Source of the DNA: Brachionus rotundiformis
Lineage: Eukaryota > Rotifera > Eurotatoria > Ploima > Brachionidae
Length of the DNA: 64,000 nucleotides
Direction of reading: 5' to 3'
Assembly (NCBI GenBank): GCA_016802295.1
Contig: JAESIW010000137.1
Span: forward strand, 251,415-315,414
The first letter of the stretch is position 1. The number at the start of each line of letters is the position of its first letter. A program made the position numbers and the translations under genes. Under the pieces are notes generated by a model. It did no database searches. It saw nothing but the letters and a program-made list of their open reading frames with translations, and was not told the origin of the DNA. Of the stretch, positions 14,478-29,120 are shown piece by piece.

Positions 14478-17400
14478 TTTAATAATATACGAAGTATGTA
14501 TCCTTTACAAAATATCTAACTATGGGCTACTACAATGAAGAGTGCATCAATTTGGCGAATCTTTAAATAAGATTTGATTTGAATCTAAGCTTTAGAAACA
14601 AAAGTTTAATAAAACAAGAAAAATCTTTTAAATTTTGAAACATTTTTGATTTTATTTGCAAGACGCGGGCATAAATTTTGAAATTTAGTTAAATGTCCGT
14701 TACAAAACTAAGATAGTTTAACTGATGTTAGCCCAAAGTTATTTGTAGTATAATCTTAATATAAAGCCCAAAAAAGTAATTAAACTAATTTTCAACAACT
14801 GCCTCACATAGCACTAATAGTCCATATCTAAATCAAATTTTTGTCTTTAATTCAGATAATTGTTATGACCTGATTAGTCTAATTTTTGCTTATTATTACG
14901 TCAGCTTCTATCTTAAAGCAAATATTAACAAAATCATACCCATATCGGTCAAGAGTGCTCATTTTTCTATTCAACAATTATTCAAACTTAAGCGGTTGTC
15001 TTCTTAAAAATTGACAAAAAGGACTTAAAAGCTTTAGGAAAAAATGGAGGACCAAAATTTGTTTAATCTTTTTTTTTTTGCGCATAACATTGTTTGCTGG
15101 CATTTTTATTTGTACTAAACAAATTTAGTAAATATTGACCATAAAGCTTATATTCTTGAAAAAGAGCCCTGTTAGAGCAGTTGTTTGAATTAATTCAATT
15201 TGACTTAAACAAACAAAAAGTCGAGAGAATTCAGTAACTAAAAATTGATTTAAACTTTAAAAAATATACAAATAATAATAAATATTGAATAAAGTGCTCA
15301 AGTGCTCTTAACAAAGTCCTGGTCGAATATTGGCAAATGACTTAAGCGAATTTAGTTCTATTCGCAATCAAGTGTTGCCTGTAGAAAAATTTTAAACTTT
15401 ATTTTTAAACAAAACAAAGCCTTAAAAAGAAAAAATGTTTTGTTTGTAAAATCAACTAGAACAAGACGTGTTCCGATGAGAATTTTGGCTCATGGTCACA
15501 AACGTGACATGCCGCTCATTCGGAATACCATCTTTGAAACTATTCTGCTTAAAATAAAGTCTTGAAAGCCAAGACTTGCTGGTCAAATAGAGAAATTTAA
15601 TCAATTTGAATTCAAGCTAACAATAGCGCTTATCTATGCATTTAAATTCCTGGAAACCGTTCATAGTTTGATAAGAAAATACAAAATTGTGTAGACTCGA
15701 TGAAGCCATTAGCTGAAAATTGGCTTCGTTTTAATAAGTCTATATTTTCTAAATTAATCAGATGCAAAATTACATTTTTTTTGTTCTAAATTAGCGGGCT
15801 CTATTTACATTAGAATGAGTCTTTATCGAATTTATTAAAGCTAAGACTTAACGATACGAAATAGTTCCAAGTGGACATTTGAATATTAAAAATACAGAAT
15901 GAAAATTTCAATTTCCTTTTCATATATCCTCAATATATTTTGACGCCGTCAGATTTAAATAATTTAAAGCCATGTCTTATCACAAGACCAGACAGAAATT
16001 AATCACTCTTATTCAAGATTTTATCCTATCTTAATAAGATAAAATCAATATTAGGTAATCAATGAATTGGCACTTAATTTAAATAGAATTTATTCACTGA
16101 TATTTTTGTATTTCGGTCAATCAATTCAAGAGTTGTGATGATGCCTTCATGACCGGACACCAAGTTTTTACCACAAGTTCCTTCTAACTTCTAAAAACTT
16201 AATTTATTTGTATAGCGTAATGAGCTACCATTGCCGTAGTTTATTATTTTTGGTTTATTTTTTTCCCCATGACAGAAAAGTAAAAAAAAAGGAAATAAAT
16301 GAACTGATTATTATCTTTATAAATTTTATTCAAGTTTTAATTAGAGGGAAGTAATAAAATGAAATAAAATTAATTAATATCATAATATGATTTTTGATTA
16401 TTTTTTATTTGACAACTCTAATCTATTTTCTCAATGAGCTAAAAAAGTGATAAAACTGCTCAGAATCAATATCCTAAATTATTAAAAAAGAATAAATATT
16501 AGAAAAATTTTAAATTGTCAAATTTGTTTTTACTTTTATCTTAATTTTTGATCATTAAATATGAAAGCCAAATGGGCCTGCTTGGTTAATTGGAAAATAA
16601 AGAACCAAAGCTTCACCATCATTCAAATAAATTCAAAAATATGACCAAATATGAGGTTTATGGTACTCTGGCTTGTGTTCTTATTTTTGTTCTAACTAAC
16701 CTACTTTATTCTTGCATGCTGCATTAATATCTAGAATTAAAAAATTTTAACATCTCTATATGTTTTAGCATTGGTGATAGATACCATAGGTGTTCTATTA
16801 GAATATATTTACAAGCCAGCTTGCTGTGACTTATTATTATCAAAAATTGAAAAAAAAAGTATCAAAATTTTCTTCTTTTTCAATAAGCAAAAAGCAGAAT
16901 ATAATACTATTATGTTTATTATATTTTACTTTATGCTAAATTAAAAACTATGACCGGCAATTTAAAAGCAAGGCATCGATTAAAACTTTATTTAAATTAT
17001 TTGCTTGTAAATTAAAAGAAGATTTAAAAATTTTAAACTTTTAACTTTACTAATTTTAAATTTTCAAATAAAAAAAATTAAAATTATTTATTTGCTTGTA
17101 ACTATTTTTAATTTATCTTAGTAACAATTATATTTTAATCAAATAAAAAGAAATATATTTTGTTTATTGAATCGACATTATTAAGTACTTTTTTCAAAGC
17201 CTTACCTTCCTTTTTCGCTTATTTTAAATCCAATTTGGCTTCCAATTAGGCTGTACAGGCTAACACTCTCTGTCACTTATTTTATTATTATTTTTATGAA
17301 TGTTTTAAATATTTTCTAATTGTGATATTAAATAAATTTTTTTAACCCAAGAGAACCATTTTGCTTAATTAATTCTATTCAAAGTCCTGCACTTTAAATT

Positions 17401-18344
17401 TTGAATAGTTTATTGTTTTTCCTAAAATTTTCTAAATCAATCGAATTAGGATCGATTTCCAACTTAATTAAATTGTTTTAATAAAACTAAAACTCACTTG
17501 GCATATTTTTTTTCTAATTTTTATTTATATATCAAAATTTAATTAACTAAAAAAAAATTTATTGATACAGTTTAGGCGCCCTAATTGTTTATCTTGTGTA
17601 ATGTCTAGCACTCAAAATATTCTCTTTTATCTAAATATCAACCTTTTGAACAATTTTTTGTTTGTATCTAAAATTAAATTTAAAAATATATACACATTTG
17701 TACAACTCTAGGATAAAAAATAAACCAAAATTTGTTATCATTTCATTATTCAATATGGATCCCATTTATCCAAATATTACCTATAAATATTTATTGTTTT
17801 AATTTATAGCCCACTATGAATGTTTATTCCCCTAGCTCTATTGATTAGCTTAGATTAAAATTAATTTTGTTTTGTATAGAGAAAAAAAAATAAATTAAAT
17901 CTTTGTGACAGACATTTAAAGGTGGATAAATTTCTATTTCCTATGGTTAGTATGTCCTGCATAATTCGTGTCCAATTTAGGCAAGTTTATGCCGCATGCA
18001 AAATTTATATTTGACAAAATTGCGACAAATTCTCCTTAAATTTAGTCTATATCTATTTGAGCTCACTTTTTCTAATATATCCAAAATAGATTTTTAATTT
18101 GTTTGGTTTTCGTTGTTTAAGAATTGTATTTTGACTTGCAATTAGATTTCAATTAATTTCTTTCTCTCTCTCATTTGTTTATCTTGTCGTAAAGTAATGG
18201 GCACGATTATTTAACCATTTGTTTCAAGTAATTGCCTCTTGCAAATTAGGCTCTTTATAAGATGACGTCTACTACGATGTCAAATCGAAACAATTTTCGA
18301 TTGTAGATTCTCGTAGCGTTTCGTTTAATTAAAAATTTAATTAT

Positions 18345-18380
18345 TCTCTATTTCTCTATTTCTCTCTCTCTTTCTCTCTT
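18345..18380. repeat. CT-rich polypyrimidine tract
   Basis: Runs of TCTCTATTTC and TCTCTCTCTC. A similar tract precedes the actin TATA box at 59.75 kb, but here no gene follows. Confidence 0.7.
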
Positions 18381-20499
18381 GATTAAAATAATCGCTAAGA
18401 ACTCTTTGTGAAATATGATAGCGCGCTAGCTTATCGATTACAGATTATCTTGAATACGAAAATTTTCGGTCTGAAGATTTTCTATCTATATTGGCTCTTA
18501 ATTTTTGAATTTTTTAATTTCATAATTTGTGTTGATTTAGGCAAATTATTTATTGCCTATAAATTAAGATATATAATCACGAATAGTTGCCTCATCAACA
18601 AAAATCATCAAATGTTCTCAAATGCTAAGCTAACAAAGCTAGTTTTAGCTTGAGTTAAACTAGAATTAATTCTTATCATAATACAACTTAAAATCATTAA
18701 ACAAATCCCACTGAACCATGTCCAGCTATCTTTTTTTGCTCAATTAGCCCCTAATATTTAGCAATTTTTTTATAATAAAAATTACCTAATTAACTTTATT
18801 TTTTATTCTAAAATTATTCAGCTACAAAGTACACTTCAAACTGGCCGAGTTATGGAATTATGGAAAATATTGACAGTGAAAGCAATTATTAACCCAATCA
18901 AGGAAAATGTTGATGCAAAATGTCTAAAATAGTTAAAACAAAAATTAATTCTATACGGAAAAAATTTTTTAGGCTAATTTTCACAGATAAATGTTAGAAA
19001 TTAATCCTTCTATACCATGTACCTACTGTCCAAACTTGGAACTGACTATTTATAATTTATTTACGAATCTGCACCACTCACTTAAAGACACTGAACTCAA
19101 TCCAAATTATGGGAGTCATTTTTTTGCACACTGCCATCAGAGTTTTTCCAATGAAGCTTCACGAAAGATGGCAAAGACCAGTTTGCCAAATTTTGCTCAA
19201 AAATAAATTGATTTGATTTTAATTTGACCAATCTTAAGTCTAAATAAATATTATACTTAATTTAGACTTTGGTGTTCTATTACTAATTATTAAAAGAAAT
19301 AAAGATAAAAATAAAATTTTCTGAAAAAGTTTAAGAATTGACAAATGTTAGCAATCGATTTTTATATATATTTTATCTCAGAACTCGAAGCTTTGCCAAG
19401 AGAATAGAGTAAAATTTTTTCAGGCTTGTTCATTTTACTTATTAATTTATACTCAATAAATTTGTCTATTTAGAAACAAAACAAAATTGATTTCAGAAGC
19501 TAGTATAATGTAAAATATCTAATATGCACTTGATAATTAAAAGCTCTTCTACTTGGATTATTTAGCACTTGTACCTATGAAATTAACTGTTTGAAAGAAT
19601 TCTATCTTAAAATAGAAGAGAAAAATTTGTTACATAATTCCATCTAACTAAGCAATTTATCTAGAAGAATTTAATGGCATTTTATTTGATATGATAGTAT
19701 CATATTGCTGACTAATATCCGATCAATCATCATACTACAAATTATTCTACACTCAAGGCTATTTATTTTGACAGAAGTGCATTAAACTCAATTAAATATC
19801 ATTTATATTTATTCAGGCTTATGATAGATGATAAAAAAGTTGAGTGATATTTTTACGTCATATGCTTAGACTTATTCAATAGATAGAAATTATAGTAATA
19901 ATAGACGGCACCAGTCTTTCTAATACCACTTAAAAAATTTTTTCTTAATGTAACATAAAACAAAAATCAATTATTTTTTTTATTGTTTATAAATACAATT
20001 TTACAATTTTGATGATGGTTTTATCTTTATTGTGTACCTGATATAGACAAAAGAAGTACCATCTAATTTACTTTATGCCAATAAAACCAAACAAAATAAC
20101 TCTTTTACTTATTTATTCAAAGATAACAAATAATCAATTTTAAAAATTTTAAAATCAAAATAACATAGTTAATTTTGGTCATTTAAAAAATATATGCTAA
20201 AATTAATTCTTCCCAACTGATACCCGATGGTCTCTAAGCAAATACTAAAGATTATAATTTTTAAAATCGATTTTTGCAATTATATATTTTTCTACAAGAG
20301 TATTTTAAGTGAAAAAAAATAGAAAAAATTTTACGTAATACTCGAATATAATAATCTATAAATTAATCTAGAAAAAAATTTACTATTTATTTAATTATTT
20401 GTTTGATACGAAACAAATTGAAATAAATCTAAATAACATATTCTAAGAGTTATTATAATATTACCGGTTTAATTTTTTTTTCAATTTTTAAAATAATAG

Positions 20500-20535
20500 A
20501 TAAGAACAATATTCGAAAGGCGAATATTTTCTTAT
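20500..20535. repeat. Imperfect hairpin
   Basis: ATAAGAA-AATATTCG and CGAATATT-TTCTTAT are inverted around AAAGG. The stem is about 15 bp with one bulge. Function unknown. Confidence 0.5.
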
Positions 20536-23500
20536 CCAATATTGTGTGCTTACTGGCTCGAAAGGAATTATCCAAACCAATTACTCAAATTTTTATCTTA
20601 CCACTCAAACCAAAGCACACATTGAAAATCAAATATTGATTACAATTCAATGTAACTTGATTTTAATTAGAAATATGTCTTTCGTGAGCCTATTTCAGGC
20701 TTTATCAAGATTATATGCTGCTCATATTTTAATTAGATTCATTGAATGCCTTGCTTATCCAAGAACACTTAAAATTATTATTCAGCTCATTCGATATCGC
20801 TGAAATTTTGCCGATAAGTTGTCAACTATTGCGCCATAATCATTTTTCCATTAGTCATATAAGATAACCAAGCTTTTTGATAGAATAAAACACTTTTTAT
20901 TTTAAAAACTTTGATTAAAACAAAACTTTATATATTTGAAATAAAATCAGTATTTTATTTAGTAATAAAAATTTTAAAACAATTTAAATTTAAAATTTCT
21001 AATAAACTTAAGCTATGATATCCTTGTTATGCTTTGGTATGAACAAGTTTTTTGTTGTTTGTTGGCAATTTTTCAGATTGATTATTAAAACAAGTAAAAC
21101 AAACAAACTAAATTAACTCTTTAATTTCCTTAATATAAAACAATTGAGAAATAATTTTTTATTAAATCACGTTTATATCCTGTAAAATTTAATATTATTT
21201 ATAGACTTAATTTCTTGTTAATTTTTCGACCTATTATAAATGACAATAGTAGAAATCAGTATGCAAAAAAATTGAAATAAGAGTCAATCTTTTTCAATGT
21301 TGGCTTGGAAAATATTTGGTGTTAGCACTCATATTTCAATGGAAAATCTTATCAACTATGTAAAACTTCATAGTTCCATTTTCGCTTTCTGCCTGGTTTA
21401 TGACTTTTATGTACTTTATGCACTTTATATATTGATACAAATTTATAAGATAAATAAATAAACCCGAACTCTATCTGCAACCAATGCAGTTGTCCACTAA
21501 AAAATTGGAATTTATTTAATTTTTTTATCTATATTTAAAATTTAAATTTTCTAAAATTAATGTTCACAGACAACTTTAAAAACTGGTCACGAAAATTTTC
21601 TTAAATTTTTTATTTATCTAATTTTGTCGCCAAATATGTGACCAGAGATTTTGGACTTGATACTCATGGTCACATTTTTCCGTGAAAAATTGTGACCCGT
21701 CTGTTAAAACAAATTAAACCCGTTTTTAAATAATCAAAATATGGTTACCGATCTACCCAGATTGAGAATAAAAGACAATAAAGTTTATCATACTAGTAAA
21801 TCAGTTCTATTAAAATATTTCCAGGTACATCAAAGTTCCAGTATGGACATATATCTGCCAATTTTCAGCTTATATGAAAATTATTATCATTTATTTATCC
21901 TATTTGGTAAAACTACGCAAGAGTGATGTAAAAAATAAAATTAAATAAAATAAAGTTTTGGAACTATATTTGTTACATGGGTCTAAATTTTTCATTTTTA
22001 AAAAGTATTCATATCTTTTTTTAAATAAATTTTTAAATTAAATATTAACATACTAGGTTTTTATGGTTTCATTGACATTAGGTGAATTTTTCTAGGTATT
22101 TTTATTCATTTTGATAGAATAAATTACTATCAAAAAATATTTGTACTAAAAATACTGTAAAAGTCTGGTTTATCATTTAAATAAATATCATGGTAGTCGA
22201 GCATTGTTAATAGTCAAAAATAACTTTTTTGTAATACTTAGAGCTACGAGTTTTTGTTATTTAAATCTACGACTTTTTAATCAGCCCTCGGCACGATCGC
22301 CTTGCGGCTACTTTTTCCAAATTTATTTTCGAATTTTAAATTACTCAAATTTAAATTTTAAATAATAAACTCACTTAAACCATTTTATTAAATATGAACA
22401 AAAATGTTTTTGCTCGCCAAAAATCTGTCTAAAAATATTTCAATTCATTTAAAAAAAAATCAAAAAAAAAAAAGAAAACAAATTATCTCTAATTTAAATA
22501 AGAAAAAATATAAGATGATAGATAAACAAAAATTTCAAACAAGACTGCCATGCTTTCTCTTAAAAAACCAATTTACCATATCGCTACATCCGTAACTTGT
22601 TCTAGACGCTTTTTATTTGATTGAACAAACCAATCTTCAATATTAAATCTACTTAATACTAACCAGAACTACACAGATTAATTCTGATAAAAATTTTTGT
22701 ATTATTTTAGATCAAAATTCAACTAAATTCCACTTGAAATCACGATTTGTCAGGCTAATCTCATCAGGCCGAGTTGAATTTCGGCTAAAATATAACATAA
22801 GTTGGGTATTCTCATATTTTCAAATCCTTAACCAAACATAACACTTGTGCATATGTCTGTAATATTGCCAAAATGAGAAAAAACAAGCTAGTTATAGATA
22901 GATAGAAGTTCTAGCATCTAGACTTAATTTAATTAGAAACAAAACAATGGAATCGAATGACCCGCATTCCGAGGCATGATTCAGATTAGTTTTTATATAT
23001 GATATTTAATAATCTATCAATTCTGCATTCAATTCATGCGCACCAGATGATCTTTTCGAGCCATCTTAATGTCGCATGCAAATCTCTTGCTCCATCTCTC
23101 TATATATTTTTATGTAGAAAAATATCTATTTTTATTTTTTTATTTTTTATACCAATAAATCTAATATTGAAAAAAAAACACAAAATAAAAAGCATATCTG
23201 AAAATTGTTTTCACCCGAGCATTCACCTGTTTTTATCAATCTAATTATCAGTTTTGTATACGAAAAAAAAATTCATTTAGTTACAAAAAATTTAATAATT
23301 TATTTTAAATTAATGTAAGCTAAAAAAATGACATTGTGAGGCATATGATAAAATAAAATCTAATTAATATTGGTTATAATTTTTGATTAGATCGTCTAAA
23401 ACTAGTTGTAATAATTTTACTTTTAATTAAATTTTGGCTCAGTAAACAGTCTCGGTGAGCACTTTTCTATTCACAGCTAGAACAATTAAATACAAATAAA

Positions 23501-26500
23501 CTTAATTCATCGATTTATTTTAAATTAAATTTGGCGCACAATTCCCTATATGGTCTTTCAGAATCAAATATGAAAAAATCGCTAATTAATTTTAATTATT
23601 AGAATTTGAAAAAAAATTTATTAATTTTAAAGTTAAGTTGGCGGTGTTTGAATGTGCCGAGAGCGCATAGAGATCCAAATTTAAAATTAATTAAACAAAA
23701 ATTTAATTTAGATTAGAACTATAAAGTAGTTAATTTAGACTGAATAGGGAAAATTTAAGAATTGTAATGGAAAGGCCATGATTGCTCGCCAATCATGGTT
23801 TTGTTTATTTTCTAATCAAATGGCAGAATAATTTAGGCTTAATTTAAATTCCATTTCAAAGACCGGTAAATAATAGTTTTATATTTTGTATCGTTCAGGC
23901 CATCATACTAATCAAAGGCCCAACTAAGCTAAATACATACAACCGGTAATTATTTTGAAATTATATTTTTTTCTAATTCATTTGGGAAAGAGTATTTTTC
24001 TTGTCAAAATATTGAGCAACCATTTAATTTTTTTGATTAAAAGATTTGCTCTGCTTGTGGTCATTCTTTAATTATTTATCGATTATTTATGCATTTCAAA
24101 ATAGTTACTATTTTAGACTTATATTTAAAAAATAATTATTAGCTATTTTTATAAAAAATTTTTTTATTAAGTATAAAATTTTTGATAATTACTTTTTTAA
24201 TAAAAAAATAGATTATAATATAAAAATTGAAATCAAATCAGTATATGTATCCTTAAAATAAAATTTAAGATTTGATACAAATGAATACATGGTTGAGAAA
24301 TGGTTCATGGTCAAGTATGTTAAAAGTTGCATCAAATGTTTAAGTCTTCCAATGATGTGGGAAATGCGAAAATGTGTGCTTTCCCGCCATGTTCCATTTA
24401 TACAACCATTTTTTATTAAATTTTTGTTTCCTGTTCTTTTTTAAACAATAATTGCTTTGAATAAATTGAACAATAATAACGAAAATTAATTTTTAATAAC
24501 AACTGATTTTTTGATTTTTATTTTTCTCAATCACTCAAAATACATCAAAATATCAAATAATTTTATTTAATTTTTATTATTTTATGATTATTGATTGAAC
24601 AAAAGTAACATGAATTTTTCGAAAACCTAACTGATTAATATGAAAATAAGGTTATTCTTAAATTTATAATTAAGTTTCTTGTAATAAGCTTATTGTTTTG
24701 GTTTTGGCAAGATTTAAAGGCTACAAGCGACTTCTGGTCGCCACATTGACACACTATCTGATTCGATCAATTAAATTATTTTCTATCCTTCATCATAAAC
24801 AAGAGATAATAATTAAAAAAGAATTATCGAACTTAAATTTTTATGAGTAAATATAGAATAACTTTTTATCTTAATTTTTAGCATTATAAAAAAAGCTTAT
24901 ATAATAAGGATTAATGTTAAATTTATCAAAAAATAAAAAATATTTCTATATTTCCTATTTATTTTTAGGGTAAAATTAATGTTTTCAAATTTTATCTTTT
25001 AAAAAACTGAGTATTTTTTCATGTTTTCATATTATTCCATGTTATCTTTAATTAGTAGAAACACAATATCCATTTACTTTAATAAAAGACTTTAAAATGA
25101 GATAAGAAGGATTTCACAATAAGCTTAAGACAGCTAACATGAGTCTGACGTCAATAACTTCGAACATTTATTTTAAACTGATGTGTAAAATATTTCTACC
25201 AATATCTGAACCATTTTGACCATTAAATAGACCTAAACAGAAAAAAATTCAGCTGAGTCAGCAAGACATTCTGGTCAACCAATAATGGTCTAGTGGACTC
25301 TATTAGAAGAAATTTACCAAATTTTCATCAGATTTTCAAACTCTTTTCTGCTAAGAAATTATTTTTTTTCACCATCTCAGAGGTTCAACTCCTCTATACG
25401 CTTATGTTGTTCAAATCCAAAATTTCAATGAAGGGAAACAAAGATTTTGACTTTTAATAGCCTTTAAAATATGATAATATATAACATATTGGATTTGCAG
25501 ATGAGTTGTTTAAGTGATAGGGAACCGATTCAGATTAATCTAAACTTATCAGTTTCTATAGATAGTATGAATAGCTTGAATGCTTCAGTCGAAAAATAGC
25601 TTTTTAAATAGAAAAGATGTACTTTTTAAACATATTTATTTTTTATCATATCTTAGTTGTGATAGAGCTTTTTGTTTTTTGCAGATGTTTGATGATTTAT
25701 TATCTAATAGAGTTTAAATGAAATGAGTTAAATGCAATTAATGCCATTTATCGGATAAAAAGCTTACCAAATTCAAATCAAATGTGAACAAATTTTTTAA
25801 GGACTAAAGAAAAAATTAAATTATTTTGTCATAGTTTTAATATAATTTTTAATTTATTTTATTTTAAAAAAAAAAGTATGTAGTAATTCTTATATCTTCT
25901 AAAATCTAGACTTCTTGACAATTATATATTTCTTTTGGTAAGAGACTGGACTAGGTTGAACATTAGAGATCAAAATTAAAATCATGGTGATGATTGTAAA
26001 CCATGTGGTTTGATAGGATTCACCCATTTATTTATTTCCATAGACAGCAGCTCAATTAGGTCCAATAACGAACCAAGTAGTTTTTTTACCATCAATATTA
26101 GCTAGCTTATCTTCAGAAACAATTAAATAAAATATTCACTAAATGCTGATGAAAACAAAGAAATTCTTGAGTTTAAGCCAAAGTCTTTTGGCACGTGTTC
26201 AAGCAAATTTAATGTCTGAATTCTCTTGGGATGAGTAAAATGCATAAAATTGGTCAATTTAAACGAAACAAGTTTAAAAGAAGAGACGATCTTATCCATT
26301 TTTATGTTCAAAATTAGCTAAAATTTAGAACAAAAGATAAATATTAAAATATTTTAGCTAAAGTGTGTTATTTTTTGAATATATTAAAATTATATAATAT
26401 CAATTAAAATAATTACTAATCATTTTATGTTTTGGGTTTTAGTCCTGCTCTATAATGATTAATTAAATTAAGTGCGTGAATGCACAAAAAGCACTTTTCA

Positions 26501-29100
26501 TTTTTTTTCCATTTTGGCAAAAATTTGATTTCAAAACAGGCTTTGGAAAATTAGAAAATTCAGTTTAAGTACAATAATTAATTAATTTATCTACTCTAAT
26601 CGACATACCGTCGATGTCAAAATTCAAATTACTTTTTTCTCTAATTAGTTTCGCAGACAACTCCGAACAAATTTTCTCTATCAAATTATAAATTTTATCA
26701 TAAAATAGAATATTGGCCAAAGCCTTTAGAAACAAATGAGAGTAATCATACTCTTCAATAATTATATATTTTTTATTAAAATTATATTAATTTCCAGTGC
26801 GTGATTTCAGGCAAAAGTTTCATTTTTTCAACATCCTTTGGGATAAAAAACCAACTATTCTAATTTGCCTAATTTCATTAGATAAGATAGAAAAAAATTA
26901 CTCAATAGAGAGTTCATGCTCATATTTTTCTTATTTTTGAAGTAATAAAATTTTCTTAATATTTAATTGAATTATATTCATTTTCAATATGTTTTGTTTT
27001 TATTAGTAAAATATTTTTCAAAAAGCATTAATGGTTTGAGTGTAAATTAAAGACTAAAAAATTATCTAAAATTAAATTTTAAATCAACACATATGCACAA
27101 TAGGAAAACACATTAATCTGTTGTTTATAAACAACTATCACAATTTAATATTATTTATTCATCTATTAGCTAGAAATAATTTTTTTTTAAATTCTACTCC
27201 CATTATTGTAATTATCTGTATTTAATAAAAAAAATAATTTGTCATAGGAAGCAATATTTTCCAATTTATTTTAGTTTTAATTAACTTATTGATCAATAAA
27301 TTTTTTTAATATTTTAACAACTTAATATTGACAAGCTTGCTATCAATCATATTTTTTTAGTCTACAAGTAAGCTTGCCTAAGATGACAATTTGATATATT
27401 GAAAAAAATTTAGTCAATAAAATCTAATTTAAAAACAAGCTTATTCTTTTTAATACTAAAACAAAGCTTTTACAAAAAAATGCCAATTTGCCAAGCTGTT
27501 TTGTTTCCAAAAAAAAGTTCAAGGCTCTGTTTTAATTTTAGATTTTGAGCATTCAAATAAACTACCATCAAGTTGTTTATGTTTAAAGTAGCTTTGTTTA
27601 GATTTTATAAATTAATTTCTAGTTAACTAAATTAAAATTTTTAATCGTGTTTAAGTTGGCTCTTGAGCTTTTTCCATCTTTTATTAGTCACAGATCTGTG
27701 CCCAATCTACAAAAAGTTGATTTATTTTCTAATTATTCTTGACAACCACCATCAAATTAGCATCTTTAGATTAAAATTGTTGATATTACCATTAATGTTA
27801 TATTAACTCGAATTAGCTGGTTATAAAATTTAAAAGAGCGTATTTTGAAACTAATTAAAATAGTGTTATTTAACACCAACCCAACAAAAAAATAATATTT
27901 TTTTTTAATTTAGATAATCACTTGATAAAATTATTGTTTGTGTTGTGTTGAGCTTATTTTATTGAACCATGGAGTACATGGAGAAAGAAGTGCGCAAAAA
28001 AATTGTCTCTGTTTTTAATTTTTTAATATTGTTTATGTATAATAATTAATTAAAAACGGAGATAACAGCATTTCCTAGAGCACAATTGCCGTTCGATTAT
28101 CTCCAAGACGATATTTCAGAGATTGCTGCACAGATCGAGTTCTCTCTTTTTCTATCTCTTTCTTTCGACTGATATCAAAAAATAAACAAAATCAAAAGCC
28201 TTTTCTCTTTATCAAAATATTTTCTTACCCTTTTTTTTTTAAATAAAATCTTAAAACTAGATTTGTATGATCCTAGGTTATAGATAAAAATGGAACTTTA
28301 AAACAAATAAAACATGTCTTTTAAGAAAAGCGTCACCTCCTGGCTAAAATTTCTGGAAAATAATAGTTTAAATTGTATAACAAAAACAATATGTTCGGGT
28401 TCCGATATCTATTTTAAAGCATTTTTTCAAATGTTTTACTTTACCATTTCATTTAGGTGATTATTTTTTCCAAGATATCAAGCCAAATACTCTAAGATTA
28501 TTTTATTTATTTAAATTCCAAGTTTCCAAATACTTAAGCTCGAAATCCGATTAGTAATTAATATTAATATCTAATCAAAATAGCTATTTCCTGGTTGTAA
28601 GTTTACCTAAATCCGTCTTAGAATAATGCAGACTTTGAAACTTAATCAAAAATTAGCATTTATTAAGAAATTTTTTTTAATCCTGATACTGAAAAACAAT
28701 TTGTCTAATCGGCCAAATTCTACCAGTTCAATTAGTTTGACTACAAATATTGTTTATTATTTGTTTATTTATTTTCCAAAAAATGAAGAAAATTTTAAAT
28801 TTGCGCTGGCCGATTAGAGACCCGACACTGGGACCCTTGATCCGATTATCTCCAAAAAAAAGTACCATTCATTCTTCTCTTGAAACAAACCAGTTTCGAG
28901 GGCATATGCCAAAATGTAGTTCAAGAGCTAATTTTTTTTAAGGACTGATTGGATTTAGAGGCCAAGTATTCTATTCTCTAGATCATCAAGTTTCTAATAC
29001 CAGACAGTCCAACTACTTATTTGAGTTATTTTTTTATACTTATAAAACATAAACTTGCATGAAACCAAGTTAAAAAAATTTGCTCAAAGCAATGTTTTTT

Positions 29101-29120
29101 GTTTTGTTTTGTTTTGTTTT
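29101..29120. repeat. (GTTTT)n microsatellite
   Basis: Four tandem GTTTT units. Confidence 0.8.

Noticed and set aside
18991..19206. 71-residue plus-strand frame
   Set aside because: Ordinary AT-rich chance frame without domain, flanking splice sites or neighbours that support it.
25375..25405. tRNA-like T-arm (AGAGG TTCAACT CCTCT)
   Set aside because: The T-arm is convincing alone, but the seven bases after it (ATACGCT) have no complementary 5' acceptor strand about 65 bases upstream, and no anticodon arm can be drawn.
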